Source of the DNA: Trichomonas vaginalis G3
Lineage: Eukaryota > Parabasalia > Trichomonadida > Trichomonadidae
Direction: 5' to 3'
Assembly: GCF_026262505.1 (NCBI RefSeq)
Contig: NC_067208.1
Location: 1,054,001 to 1,118,000 of the forward strand
DNA: 64,000 nt
The notes under the pieces are model-generated. The model was not told the origin of the DNA. It saw only the letters and a program-made list of their open reading frames with translations, and did not search any database. This document shows, piece by piece, positions 56,471 to 64,000 of the stretch; the stretch's first letter is position 1, and the number at the start of each line of letters is the position of its first letter. The translations under genes were made by a program, and so were the position numbers.

Positions 56471-56707
56471 TTATATCAAAACATTAAAGTTCTTCAATAA
56501 TATTGTCCTTCCTGCTGGAATACTTCTAACTTGTCTTATTTCAATAGCTTTCTCACCTCCTACATACTCTACCCAGTGTCTTGGATATTCATAAGTATAC
56601 TGACTTTCTTGAATTTTGGTTGGTTTCATCATAACGTGTTCATAGTATATCTTTATACTCTTGTCAGTTAGACTCGGTGCTATGTTCTGAATATTTCTGA
56701 CTTGCAT
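56471..56707 (-). CDS. Small protein with the Y-P-x-x-W motif
   Basis: About 78 residues from the ATG at 56707 (MQVRNIQNIAPSLTDKSIKI). YTYEYPRHWVEYVGGEKAIE and IRQVRSIPAGR match FDYPIRWLQSPSDAKAIGFR of 3676-4536 and the front of 54280-54540. The start was chosen so that it stands 16 bp from the divergent ATPase gene. Confidence 0.5.
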   Translation of the reverse strand: MQVRNIQNIAPSLTDKSIKIYYEHVMMKPTKIQESQYTYEYPRHWVEYVGGEKAIEIRQVRSIPAGRTILLKNFNVLI

Positions 56708-56723
56708 TTTTAATGGAGATAAA
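56708..56723. promoter_or_regulatory. 16-bp divergent promoter gap
   Basis: TTTTAATGGAGATAAA between the start codons of the small gene and the ATPase gene: the tightest of the divergent gaps in these elements. Confidence 0.35.
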
Positions 56724-57610
56724 ATGAAGCATTTAATACATGACGTAGATGAAGACATGAATGAAACTACAGACAAACTTAACTCTTCTTCATTCTTCCT
56801 TTCAGTAAGGACTATGAGTTCTGTTCAAATGGTGTTTATTTCTATTGTGGAAAGATGGGGTCAGGTAAGACATTTAACCTCATTCGTCATATACTCATAA
56901 CAGAGCGTTTAGGTCAAGATTCATATTATGACCAAATCATTATATCAGCAACTTCAGACTCTATGGACTCAACAGCGAAAACATTTATGTCAAAAGTTCA
57001 AGCCTCTGTCGTTAAAGTTCCAGATAGCGAACTCATTGAATTTCTTCAACGTTACATTCGACGTAAGAGGAAATATTATGCCATCGTTGAATTTATACAG
57101 TCAGGAATGCAAAAGACTTCAGAAGAGATGGAAAGAATTATTGACAAACACCACTTACGTCAATACTCAGGAGTTTACGATATGAAACGACTTACAAACT
57201 ACATTCTGTCAAAACTTTCAAAATACCCCTTCAAAAAGTATCCTTCAAACACTCTGCTCGTTTGCGACGACTTCGCCGGAAAAGGTTTAGTGTCAAAGCC
57301 TGACTCACCATTAGCTAACATCATTACTAAAGTCAGACATTACCACTTAACTGTAGCAATACTTATGCAAACATGGAGGTTTTTAGCTTTAAACATAAAA
57401 CGTCTCATAACTGACTTCGTTATCTTTCAAGGTTTCTCACGCTATGATATTGAACTCATTTGGAAACAGTCAGGTATAACATTACCTTTTGAAGAAATTT
57501 GGGAAGCATATAAGTCTCTCATCTCTCCTCGTTCATACCTTGAGATTCATATCATGACTAATACCATTAAAGTCAAAAATATTCCATGGGAACGACCAAC
57601 ATTGTTTTAA
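56724..57610 (+). pseudogene. DNA-packaging ATPase gene of element D
   Basis: Walker A GKMGSGKTFNL and Walker B NTLLVCDDFAG, separated by a ~110-residue helical stretch with an FIQSGMQKTSEEMERIIDKH segment that parallels the A-element ATPase (EEMQRILEKKHF). The end parallels it too (DIELIWKQSG, EEIWEAYKSL, then an IHIMTNTIKV strand). Role: packaging of element DNA. About one break; most of the catalytic part is open. Confidence 0.75.
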
Positions 57611-58008
57611 AGTTTAACCTTCAATTGACTGATGGTAAACAAATTCCATGCATCTCTGTCGCCATTTCTGTTAATATTTTTGCTGTCATTCATATCATCC
57701 ACTTCCCCATCCGTTAACTTTTGAGGATATGCGTTAGAATAGCTGTTCTTAAATGAAGGCTTTTCACCTTTTAGCGCATAAACTCTATAACTTTCTGCAT
57801 ACTTTATGTTTGAACCTCCTGAGCCATCATTGACATAAATTTTTATAGGCTTCCACCCTTTGTTCATGTTCCTGCTTCTTCCCTTAGCTCTTTTGTTCAG
57901 TAGTTCTACATCTTTATACACAGCACCTGTCTCAGTGAATTCAACAATATTTTCATTCGTTAGCTTTACATTCAAACCCTTGTCGAGTATATTGTTCATT
58001 TCATACAT
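57607..58008 (-). CDS. Hypothetical basic protein
   Basis: About 133 residues from the ATG at 58008 (MYEMNNILDKGLNVKLTNEN); the frame is open further upstream but that part is antisense to the divergent gene. A basic middle (KRAKGRSRNMNKGWKPIKIY) is followed by a Gly/Ser/Asn-rich region. It overlaps the end of the ATPase gene by four bases, tail to tail. It has the same position relative to the double-Cys gene as 13818-14237 in A. Family not recognised. Confidence 0.45.
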   Translation of the reverse strand: MYEMNNILDKGLNVKLTNENIVEFTETGAVYKDVELLNKRAKGRSRNMNKGWKPIKIYVNDGSGGSNIKYAESYRVYALKGEKPSFKNSYSNAYPQKLTDGEVDDMNDSKNINRNGDRDAWNLFTISQLKVKL

Positions 58009-58033
58009 ATAAAAGGTTTTTATTCTATATGAA
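58009..58033. promoter_or_regulatory. 25-bp divergent promoter gap
   Basis: ATATAAAAGGTTTTTATTCT and flanking bases between two start codons; it contains T5-ATTCTATATGAA before the rightward ATG and TATAAAA for the other side. Confidence 0.4.
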
Positions 58034-58674
58034 ATGAGAAGCAAATCCATCTTAGCTGGTGCCGTTAATGTTCCAATTGAACCAACATCAAATGTTGACT
58101 CACGAACGACAAACAATATTGTCATAAAGAACTATAGTTCGGAGTGTTTGAAAGAAAAAGAACCAGAACTTAAGTCGGGACCTCGGTCTTGGCGCATGGC
58201 GCCGTGAATTTAAACTCAGCTTCAAACGCTAACGCTACATCAGATGTTAAGTTAGAGTATCCACCACTGGACCAAATTCTTTCAAGAGAAGCCAACGACA
58301 ACCCTTACACAAATGTTCAAACAAATCCTTCAGATAACGTAGACCATTACCTTCTTCAGTTATATCAAACTATCTTACTCAAAGACGATAAGAAGCTTTT
58401 GACAAATCTTATAAGCAAGAACCAAATAATTCTAACAAAGGAGGACCTTGAAAATGTTATATCACGAATAACAGGGAAACAATGTGTCATTGACTATCTC
58501 GACCCTGAAATCGAATGCTGTGGTCAAACGCCACCATTCATGAAAATAGGTAACATCCGCATCATTGAAATACCAGGTACTCCAGGAGTTGAGTTTAAGT
58601 ATAAATATTCGAACGAGTATACAAAACTTTCAACAGAATATAAATTATGTTTGAAATATGTTTTAGTAAATTAA
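58034..58674 (+). pseudogene. Double-Cys Maverick gene of element D
   Basis: The C-terminal domain (DYLDPEIECCGQTPPFMKIG, then IRIIEIPGTPGVEFKYKYS) matches EIEPDISCCGVSYNVIDKIY of 13251-13799. The front is low-complexity, like that of the relative. A perfect GC hairpin, GGCGC-ATG-GCGCC (58191-58203), lies within it. About one break. Confidence 0.55.
58191..58203. repeat. 5-3-5 GC hairpin
   Basis: GGCGC-ATG-GCGCC inside the double-Cys gene; the same layout as the element-end hairpins. Confidence 0.85.
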
Positions 58675-58734
58675 AGCAGTCAGGAGGGCTCTTTGAGCCC
58701 ATCTTGGCGCTTTGCGCCGTTAGTCAAAAAAATT
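58675..58734. repeat. Convergent gap with two GC hairpins
   Basis: GGGCTC-TTT-GAGCCC (58686-58700) and GGCGC-TTT-GCGCC (58706-58718) lie between two convergent genes, each followed by A/T. They could act as 3'-end signals, but the same hairpins also occur inside genes nearby. Confidence 0.8.
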
Positions 58735-59007
58735 TCAAGTTAGCAATTTGTAATATCTATCCAAAACTTCTTCAACAGTATCGAACTCATCTTCATAATG
58801 CAAACCTAATCTTATTGACTTGGTGCAGTTCTCACTAACACAATATAGCGCTTTGCGCTCGGCGCCTTTGACGCCTTTTTCTGTTCTCTTGACTGACATA
58901 ACTAACTCATTTGTTTCATCAAACAGCAACAACCAAAGTTCATGACCTAATACATAACATTCATACTTTATATTTTTAGCTCTGAGTTCTCTTGTAAGCT
59001 GTTGCAT
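58735..59007 (-). CDS. Small hypothetical protein, homologue of 12980-13210
   Basis: A 90-residue protein that begins MQQLTRELRAKNIKYECYVL and ends with FDTVEEVLDRYYKLL, parallel in outline to 12980-13210. The middle carries KRTEKGVKGAERKALY, encoded across GC hairpins at 58847-58875 (AGCGC-TTT-GCGCT and GGCG...CGCC) that the relative lacks, so these look like insertions tolerated in frame. Overlaps the next gene by 40 bp. Confidence 0.5.
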   Translation of the reverse strand: MQQLTRELRAKNIKYECYVLGHELWLLLFDETNELVMSVKRTEKGVKGAERKALYCVSENCTKSIRLGLHYEDEFDTVEEVLDRYYKLLT

Positions 59008-59315
59008 TTAATATTTTCTAAAAAGTCTACTTCAACAGTCATTCGCACTGGTGCCTTCAGTTCTACAGGCTCTCCTTGAAAGTCAACTAGTCTGAATTGC
59101 ATGTCTTTCAAATTATGAGGACTAATGCGAACCCATTTACCTAAATGAGTTGCTATGACAGGAACGTTTGGAATGAACATTGAATTTACTTCATAACAGA
59201 AAGACTTATATTCTACTGAACCTTTACTATTAACTCCTGAAATACCTGTGACATTAGCTATTTTTGACTCAATGTATAAACAATTGCCATAACATACGTA
59301 TGGAACAGATTTCAT
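58968..59315 (-). CDS. Penton-like minor capsid gene, C-terminal type
   Basis: A 115-residue frame. ISPHNLKDMQFRLVDFQGEP followed by a VELKAPVRMTVEVDFLE ending is the strand pattern that closes penton-type jelly-roll proteins of Polintons and virophages, and parallels NTLASITLTLVDANFVPVKL in 12175-12969. The start overlaps the end of the upstream co-oriented gene by four bases (ATGA). It is annotated separately because it is separately open. Confidence 0.55.
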   Translation of the reverse strand: MKSVPYVCYGNCLYIESKIANVTGISGVNSKGSVEYKSFCYEVNSMFIPNVPVIATHLGKWVRISPHNLKDMQFRLVDFQGEPVELKAPVRMTVEVDFLENIKCNSLQENSELKI

Positions 59316-59743
59316 CTCAATCGTTTTGTCAAACTTTTCAAAGGAAATGTCATATGGTATGCTCCCAGAAGCAATTGAACTCTATGACTCATTCGTGTTA
59401 TCTTAAACTCCTTCGCATAACTGAACTTCAAAACTCCTGCAATAAGTTTAACATTCATTAAGTTTTCTTCGTTCTCCTTGTTTATTGTAGTATTTATGAG
59501 CGCATTTAACACTCCAGCTAATGTTTCCATCTTATATTCTACATTATTGTGAAATCTTATTTCATGCTTCTTTCCATCTATTTCAAACTCCATGAAATCT
59601 GTTTCATCTGTTATGACAAAAGTTGCGATAGTATTGAAGTCAACAACTCTGAAAGCAAGCGCTTCATTCTGAAGACCTAAGTTTGTTTGTAGCTTTACTG
59701 TTCCGTATTCGTTTGGGTCAGTACTTTGCAAATAGAACAACAT
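59312..59743 (-). CDS. Penton-like minor capsid gene, N-terminal type
   Basis: A 143-residue frame. It opens MLFYLQSTDPNEYGTVKLQT and contains TIATFVITDETDFMEFEIDG and a FHNNVEYKMETLAGVLNALI helix. It parallels the front of 12175-12969, with the same order of strand, 'F-x-x-x-D/N-G-K-K' turn and following helix. It is transcribed head to head with the collagen-like fibre gene from a 17-bp gap. Probably the base to which the fibres attach, as pentons do in related viruses (inference). Confidence 0.55.
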   Translation of the reverse strand: MLFYLQSTDPNEYGTVKLQTNLGLQNEALAFRVVDFNTIATFVITDETDFMEFEIDGKKHEIRFHNNVEYKMETLAGVLNALINTTINKENEENLMNVKLIAGVLKFSYAKEFKITRMSHRVQLLLGAYHMTFPLKSLTKRLR

Positions 59744-59760
59744 TTTATTCTCATTAAAAT
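59744..59760. promoter_or_regulatory. 17-bp divergent promoter gap with initiator-like motif
   Basis: The gap ends TCATTAAAAT directly before the rightward ATG; TCATTAA (59751-59757) fits the T. vaginalis initiator consensus TCAYTWW. Confidence 0.5.
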
Positions 59761-61068
59761 ATGACTATTGCTGCATATGCGTATGAAACAAATGAAGCAA
59801 GAAGAGCACATGAACTAGTAAACGAAAACTCAACTTTAACCATTGAAGGCAATGATTTAGTCATTGACGATGGAAAAACTAAAAAAGTCATTGATTTCGA
59901 TACTTTTAACACTTATGACCCATTCATTACAATAAGTAAAGTTCCTATCATAAATGATGGAACGGTGCAATATATAAATTCTACAGTAGATGCCTCATTA
60001 GTGAAAGTACTGAATGTTCTCATTGAATTGTTAAAGAGCTTTCGATTTGACGACAACATTAAATGCCTAAAGAATTTAGTCATGAATGAGAAACAAATAT
60101 TAGGAGTTGCTGGTAGCAGTAATGATGTACACCTTATGACATTAGAATATTATAACGAACATAAAGATGAACTGAAAGGAGAGAAGGGTGACACCGGACC
60201 ACAAGGAATACAAGGACCTCAAGGAATACAAGGACCTCAAGGAATACAAGGACCTCAAGGCGAAAACGGTTTGGATGGAAAGGATGGAAAGGATGGAAAA
60301 ACTGCTAAATCATGGATATGGGACCTTATAAATACTGGTTTAACAGCTGCTTCATATGGAGTTCTTCAATACCAAATCGGAAAGATATGGGCAGTACTTG
60401 GTGAAGAAGCTTTAGATGATGTTAAAAATGCTTTGAACTTCATTTCAAATGGTTCGGATACTATTAAAACTTTATCTGGTTGGATGCAAGAAACAAGGAG
60501 TCAAATAGATACTGTAAGACGTATAGCAAACAATGCACGTACGGGATTGGATACTTTACGAAAAGCACAAAATACACTAAAGGAAGCAAATGATATTCTT
60601 GGCTCAGTATCAGACATGCATGAAGATTGGCTTAAAGGTATTGACAAATCTTTAAAAAATCACAGTCAGTCTATTGCTGACTACAAGAAAAGTATAGATT
60701 TTTTACATAGTGCTATGGACGTACATGATGGAAGCATAAGGAACTTACTTAATGCTAACAATAACTTACCAGGAACTATTAAAGCATTTATAAAGTCCTT
60801 TGTAAAACCCGGTGCTCTAACATTTAGGTCTTTGAGAGCAAGAGCATTGAAGTCAAGAGATGCAGAAACTCCAACAGAAACTCCAGAAGGAACTGAAACA
60901 ACAGAAACTCCAGAAGAACCACCAAAACCAACAGCTAATGAAATATTGTTCGAATATTTTCCAAGGTACTCTGTTCTCATTGCATACATTCAAGAAATAC
61001 TTAAGAAAGCAGACTTGACTTTAGGAGATGATGAAAGTTCTGTATATCTTTCGTTCCAATTCAAATAG
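59761..61068 (+). CDS. Collagen-like fibre protein
   Basis: A 435-residue protein, open and apparently whole. Residues ~139-177 form an uninterrupted Gly-X-Y stretch (GEKGDTGPQGIQGPQGIQGP...GLDGKDGKDGK) encoded by near-identical 18-bp repeats. A ~20-residue hydrophobic segment follows, then a long helical part with hydrophobic heptads (~215-330) that could trimerise. A Pro/Thr-rich linker precedes a short C-terminal domain. Collagen-like fibres occur on many phage and giant-virus particles. It is the first of three rightward fibre-type genes, divergent from the penton-like gene. Confidence 0.75.
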   Translation: MTIAAYAYETNEARRAHELVNENSTLTIEGNDLVIDDGKTKKVIDFDTFNTYDPFITISKVPIINDGTVQYINSTVDASLVKVLNVLIELLKSFRFDDNIKCLKNLVMNEKQILGVAGSSNDVHLMTLEYYNEHKDELKGEKGDTGPQGIQGPQGIQGPQGIQGPQGENGLDGKDGKDGKTAKSWIWDLINTGLTAASYGVLQYQIGKIWAVLGEEALDDVKNALNFISNGSDTIKTLSGWMQETRSQIDTVRRIANNARTGLDTLRKAQNTLKEANDILGSVSDMHEDWLKGIDKSLKNHSQSIADYKKSIDFLHSAMDVHDGSIRNLLNANNNLPGTIKAFIKSFVKPGALTFRSLRARALKSRDAETPTETPEGTETTETPEEPPKPTANEILFEYFPRYSVLIAYIQEILKKADLTLGDDESSVYLSFQFK

Positions 61069-61094
61069 CAGAACTTTTGAGACAGATATGCTTA

Positions 61095-62081
61095 ATGTAT
61101 GACAACATCTCTGATTTCACAAGATATGACGACGACCATGACCCCGAACACGGTGAAGAAGAAGTTTTACAAACATCCATTAAGACAGGAAAGGTTTTAA
61201 CTCAAAGTCTCATTATTGACACCAAAGATGGCGAAGTGGACGTTCTTCAAGAGCTGAAGAAAAATACTTCTTCGGGAGGTGGTGGTAGGCATGAACTTGA
61301 AATAAATGAGATAGAAGAGAAATTAGCCGAAAAAGCAGATAAAGAACATAAACACAATATCTCCGATATAAATGAACTTCAAGCTACATTAAATAGTAAA
61401 GCGGACAAAAATGAACTTGACGCAACGAACAAAGTTTTGAAATCTCATAAACACAATATCTCCGATATAAATGAACTTCAAACTTCTTTAGACAATAAAG
61501 CAGACAAAAACCATGTTCATTATATAAGTTCTGATGAACAGATTATAACGGACTATCATGGATATTTAACACAGGGTGAAAAAGTGAATACGAAAAATGT
61601 TAATGAAAGAAGATATAAATTCATTCGTGCTAAAGGTTATGACATACACTGTACTGTACAGTATGACACAGGTATAGCACCACAATCATTTGGTTATAAC
61701 GCTGAAATTTATGCTTCATACTTCTTTGTTAACGGTGTATTAGTTGAACCAAGATTTACTTTGAGAGTTAAGTCAAAAATAACTTTTGAAGATGCTATTA
61801 AAAGTAAAGCTGACAAAACAGAACTTGACGCAACGAACAAAGTTTTGAAATCTCATAAACACAATATCTCCGATATAAATGAACTTCAAACTTCTTTAGA
61901 CAGTAAAGCCGACAAAAATCATACACATAAATCCTTCACTACTGTTAGAGCAGACGACATAATATTGAACTATGATTTGGGTTCAAGTGCACCTTTAGAG
62001 AATCCGAGTACAAGCGTAAAAGATACTCTTAACAATTTAGATAAGAGTTGCAGGAAATTGAAGTCATGCCAGAAACTTTGA
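61095..62081 (+). CDS. Tail-fibre-like protein with coiled-coil repeats
   Basis: About 328 residues from the ATG at 61095. It contains three to four copies of a ~40-residue unit made of KADKNELDATNKVLKSHKHN and ISDINELQTSLD, of the type found in trimeric phage tail fibres (H-x-H plus 'D-I-x-x-L-Q-x-x-L-x-x-K-A'). A beta-like domain with YDIHCTVQYDTGIAPQSFGY lies between units. Identical 80-bp DNA blocks (for example 61409-61490 and 61825-61906) show recent duplication. The end may differ from the original form because the next gene begins with the same repeat type. Confidence 0.7.
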   Translation: MYDNISDFTRYDDDHDPEHGEEEVLQTSIKTGKVLTQSLIIDTKDGEVDVLQELKKNTSSGGGGRHELEINEIEEKLAEKADKEHKHNISDINELQATLNSKADKNELDATNKVLKSHKHNISDINELQTSLDNKADKNHVHYISSDEQIITDYHGYLTQGEKVNTKNVNERRYKFIRAKGYDIHCTVQYDTGIAPQSFGYNAEIYASYFFVNGVLVEPRFTLRVKSKITFEDAIKSKADKTELDATNKVLKSHKHNISDINELQTSLDSKADKNHTHKSFTTVRADDIILNYDLGSSAPLENPSTSVKDTLNNLDKSCRKLKSCQKL

Positions 62082-62100
62082 AGCATATGAACTACCAGCA

Positions 62101-62844
62101 ATGTTAGACAGTAAAGCCGACAAAACTTATGTGGATACAGAACTAACAAAGAAATTTTCGAAACCAGATACAATGACATTTACAACAGAAATTATAAATG
62201 GTGAACCAGCAACTCCATTTGAATTTGTTAGAGGTCTTCAACCAGATACTTTTGAATTTTTCTTGGATAATTCTATTGAACTAACATTACATTATAAAAG
62301 TGGAACAAATGCAACATTTCATCCGGGAGATACATTCCAAATGGTATTTAATGACATAAGTTCTTTAGAATATGTTTATAGAGTTATGAGCATATATGAT
62401 TTAATATATCCTATAGGAGCTGTTTATACGTCTATGAATCCAATAAATCCAAACACTTTATTTGGTGGTAGATGGTATGAAATAGTTGACAGTTTTCCAT
62501 TCTACACTAATACGCAGTCAATGAAGATGGGAGGTTCAAAGAAAATAGGTATTGAAAACCTTCCTTCACATATGCATAGGTTCAGTGGAAGAACATCTGT
62601 GGAAGGAAACCATTCACATTCAATAACAAAAAGAGGTTATATAAATCTTGCAGCGGGTTCGAATAGACAGGGAATGAATAGATATGATATCTCAGATGAC
62701 CCCAAAGATGTTAGCACAGGTATTTTCTGTGGAACTGCAGGAAATCATACACATGTTGTAGCTGGTATTACAGACCCAGCAGGTAATGGAAAAGATTATA
62801 TGCCTCCTTATATAACAATGCACGCTTGGATACGAGTTGGTTAA
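62101..62844 (+). CDS. Tail-collar-like fibre-tip protein
   Basis: A 247-residue protein. A repeat-type start (MLDSKADKTYVDTELTKKFS), a beta domain (~30-95), then the domain also present at 21-545: YPIGAVYTSMNPINPNTLFG, KIGIENLPSHMHRFSG, HSH and HTH pairs, and DYMPPYITMHAWIRVG at the end. This domain closes many phage short tail fibres and is linked there with receptor contact. It lies directly before the integrase gene, as the related gene in A lies beside its integrase. Looks whole. Confidence 0.75.
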   Translation: MLDSKADKTYVDTELTKKFSKPDTMTFTTEIINGEPATPFEFVRGLQPDTFEFFLDNSIELTLHYKSGTNATFHPGDTFQMVFNDISSLEYVYRVMSIYDLIYPIGAVYTSMNPINPNTLFGGRWYEIVDSFPFYTNTQSMKMGGSKKIGIENLPSHMHRFSGRTSVEGNHSHSITKRGYINLAAGSNRQGMNRYDISDDPKDVSTGIFCGTAGNHTHVVAGITDPAGNGKDYMPPYITMHAWIRVG

Positions 62845-62863
62845 AATCTTTAACTTTACATAA

Positions 62864-63948
62864 ATGAGCTTGAAAGAAGTATTCGAACAACATCCATGGA
62901 GGTCTTTTAAGAAATTCAATGAAGCTGCAAAGAGTTCGGGATTTACTAACAGAGCTGAAGTGAAAAGGTTCTTTGACAAAAATGTTGTACATCAAACAAA
63001 AATAAATCCTTACGACTACTTTTTACCAATTTACTCCAACACTCCTGACGCATACCAATTTGACACTCTCATTCAAAGCAGAAAAGGAGGACATAAACCA
63101 TTCCTCATCTTCATTAATGTTAACACTCGCAAAGCTTTTGCGTATATAATGAGAAATAAAGGAACTCATGAAGTGTTAAGAGTTTTACAAAAGTTTGTAG
63201 CAGAACATAGCCCAAGTATTTTAACATCAGACCAAGACGGTGCATACCTCAGCAACGAAATCACAGAATTTCTCATTAAGCATAACATAACTCACTACAC
63301 TACTGAAGACCATAACCATAACATACTCGGTATCATTAACCGCTTCATAAGGACTCTCAGAGATTTAAATCAAGAGCGAGACTTTACCGAAGAAACAATG
63401 AAACATTTCATCGAAGTTTACAATTCCTCAACACATTCTACAACAGGACATACACCAAATTCAATGACACAACAACAAGAAGAAAAGTATATACAAAAGA
63501 AACGAAGTCAAACACAAAATATCAGAAATTCAACACAATTTACTCTCATTCCTGGAACAAAAGTTCGTGTAGTTCTTGACGACAAACCGTTGACAAAGAA
63601 ACGTTTAAGGTTAAGTCGAAATTATTATATCGTAGACTCTACGCAAGGTAATGGATATCTTATAAAAGCTGCTGACGACTCCATAGCATTTTACCTCGTC
63701 ATAAATTAGTCGAAAGTAGTAATGGCAAACTTGCTGAAACCATTGACGAAGCAAAGCGAGGAGTGGTTATTGAAATACTTGACTACAACATAAACGATGA
63801 CACTTATAAAGTAAGATATGAAGGAGGCGTTGAAGATGTTATACCATCTAAGAACTTGAGAGAATCTAAACCAACTCATCTGGGACCATTAGAGCGGGAG
63901 TACTGGAAAGATAAAAACATGCCAGAAAGAATAAGAAAATTCTTCTAA
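62864..63948 (+). pseudogene. Maverick integrase gene of element D
   Basis: The front has a basic helical part (HPWRSFKKFNEAAKSSGFTN) that may bind DNA ends. The core has DAYQFDTLIQ, ILTSDQDGAYLSNEITEFLI and HNILGIINRFIRTLRDLN, the D, D and third-motif regions of rve integrases. The end (VIEILDYNINDDTYKVRYEG then VEDVIPSKNLR) is a chromodomain-like SH3-type fold. About one break. It follows the fibre-tip gene in the same orientation, unlike A, where the two are convergent. Confidence 0.8.
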
Positions 63949-64000
63949 ACTTTTTCGTTGGATGTAAATCAGACAAAAATATATTATAGGTGAAGAGGTG
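63949..64000. repeat. Start of another nested inverted repeat, cut by the window end
   Basis: ATCAGACAAAAATATATTATAG then GTGAAGAGGTG: the left half of a TGA-form copy just downstream of the integrase gene. Confidence 0.6.

Larger units (their letters stand above)
50270..64000. mobile_element. Maverick/Polinton element D, right end outside window
   Basis: It begins at the break of the MULE gene without a family terminus and runs off the window. Parts: an open major capsid gene, packaging ATPase, penton-like pair, several small virion-type genes, three fibre genes and integrase. It shares gene families with A but at low similarity and in a different order, so it is a separate Maverick lineage. 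It is a fossil with perhaps four or five breaks; many genes are open. Confidence 0.88.

Noticed and set aside
56820-56860. A spliceosomal intron near the front of the element D ATPase gene
   Set aside because: No match to the conserved long T. vaginalis 5' and 3' splice motifs.
58686-58718. Bacterial-type terminators
   Set aside because: The hairpins lack a following T run, lie in a eukaryotic element, and similar hairpins stand inside reading frames nearby.

Overview
The window looks like nuclear DNA of Trichomonas vaginalis or a close relative. It is AT-rich, its host genes are intron-less, it carries T. vaginalis-type ankyrin and glycine-rich genes, initiator-like TCAYTWW motifs lie just before several ATGs, and Maverick/Polinton virus-like elements plus a MULE transposon fill most of the space. 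The species call is inference from these traits; no database was searched.

Layout. (1) 1-21020: the right-hand ~21 kb of a large Maverick (element A; its left end lies outside the window), with a phage-tail-like fibre, integrase, HNH nuclease, two KilA-N proteins, packaging ATPase, SF3 (D5-like) helicase, penton-like minor capsid, double-jelly-roll major capsid, a long coiled-coil protein and a terminal accessory gene. (2) 21021-25702: a host island with a PQ-loop membrane protein, a glycine-rich protein, an HD-domain (SAMHD1-like) phosphohydrolase and the 3' scrap of an ankyrin gene. (3) 25713-31270: a 5.56 kb element with ~48 bp terminal inverted repeats and 10-11 bp target duplications and no recognisable gene. 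It holds a 23-copy, 111-bp array of palindromes and a striking GC-rich chain of more than 20 consecutive hairpins. (4) 31438-38430: element C, a broken relative of A, abutting an ankyrin gene that contains an 806-bp assembly gap. (5) 39561-42654: decayed sequence with an HNH-like scrap. (6) 42655-46100: element B, a 3.4 kb miniature of the A family with both ends. (7) 46163-47081: a ~420-bp-armed foldback; 47898-48956: a 121-bp tandem array; 49115-50269: a MULE transposase cut off at its 3' end. (8) 50270-64000: element D, a second, diverged Maverick running off the window, with major capsid, ATPase, penton-like genes, three fibre genes (collagen-like and tail-fibre-like) and integrase.

How the genes fit together. 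A and D encode a virion-type set: major and minor capsid proteins, packaging ATPase and fibres that could bind a cell, plus an integrase for insertion. A also has a helicase and accessory DNA-binding or nuclease genes. I recognised no protein-primed DNA polymerase in either. Several pairs of their genes are transcribed head to head from gaps of only 16-36 bp. All four elements are treated as fossils: B and the outer genes look fresh, C is clearly broken, and A and D are mostly open with scattered breaks.

The strongest unexplained signals are the alternating hairpin chain at 29409-30490, a family of 13 nested inverted repeats whose two stems change together between copies, and a family of 5-3-5 GC hairpins found both at element ends and inside element D genes.
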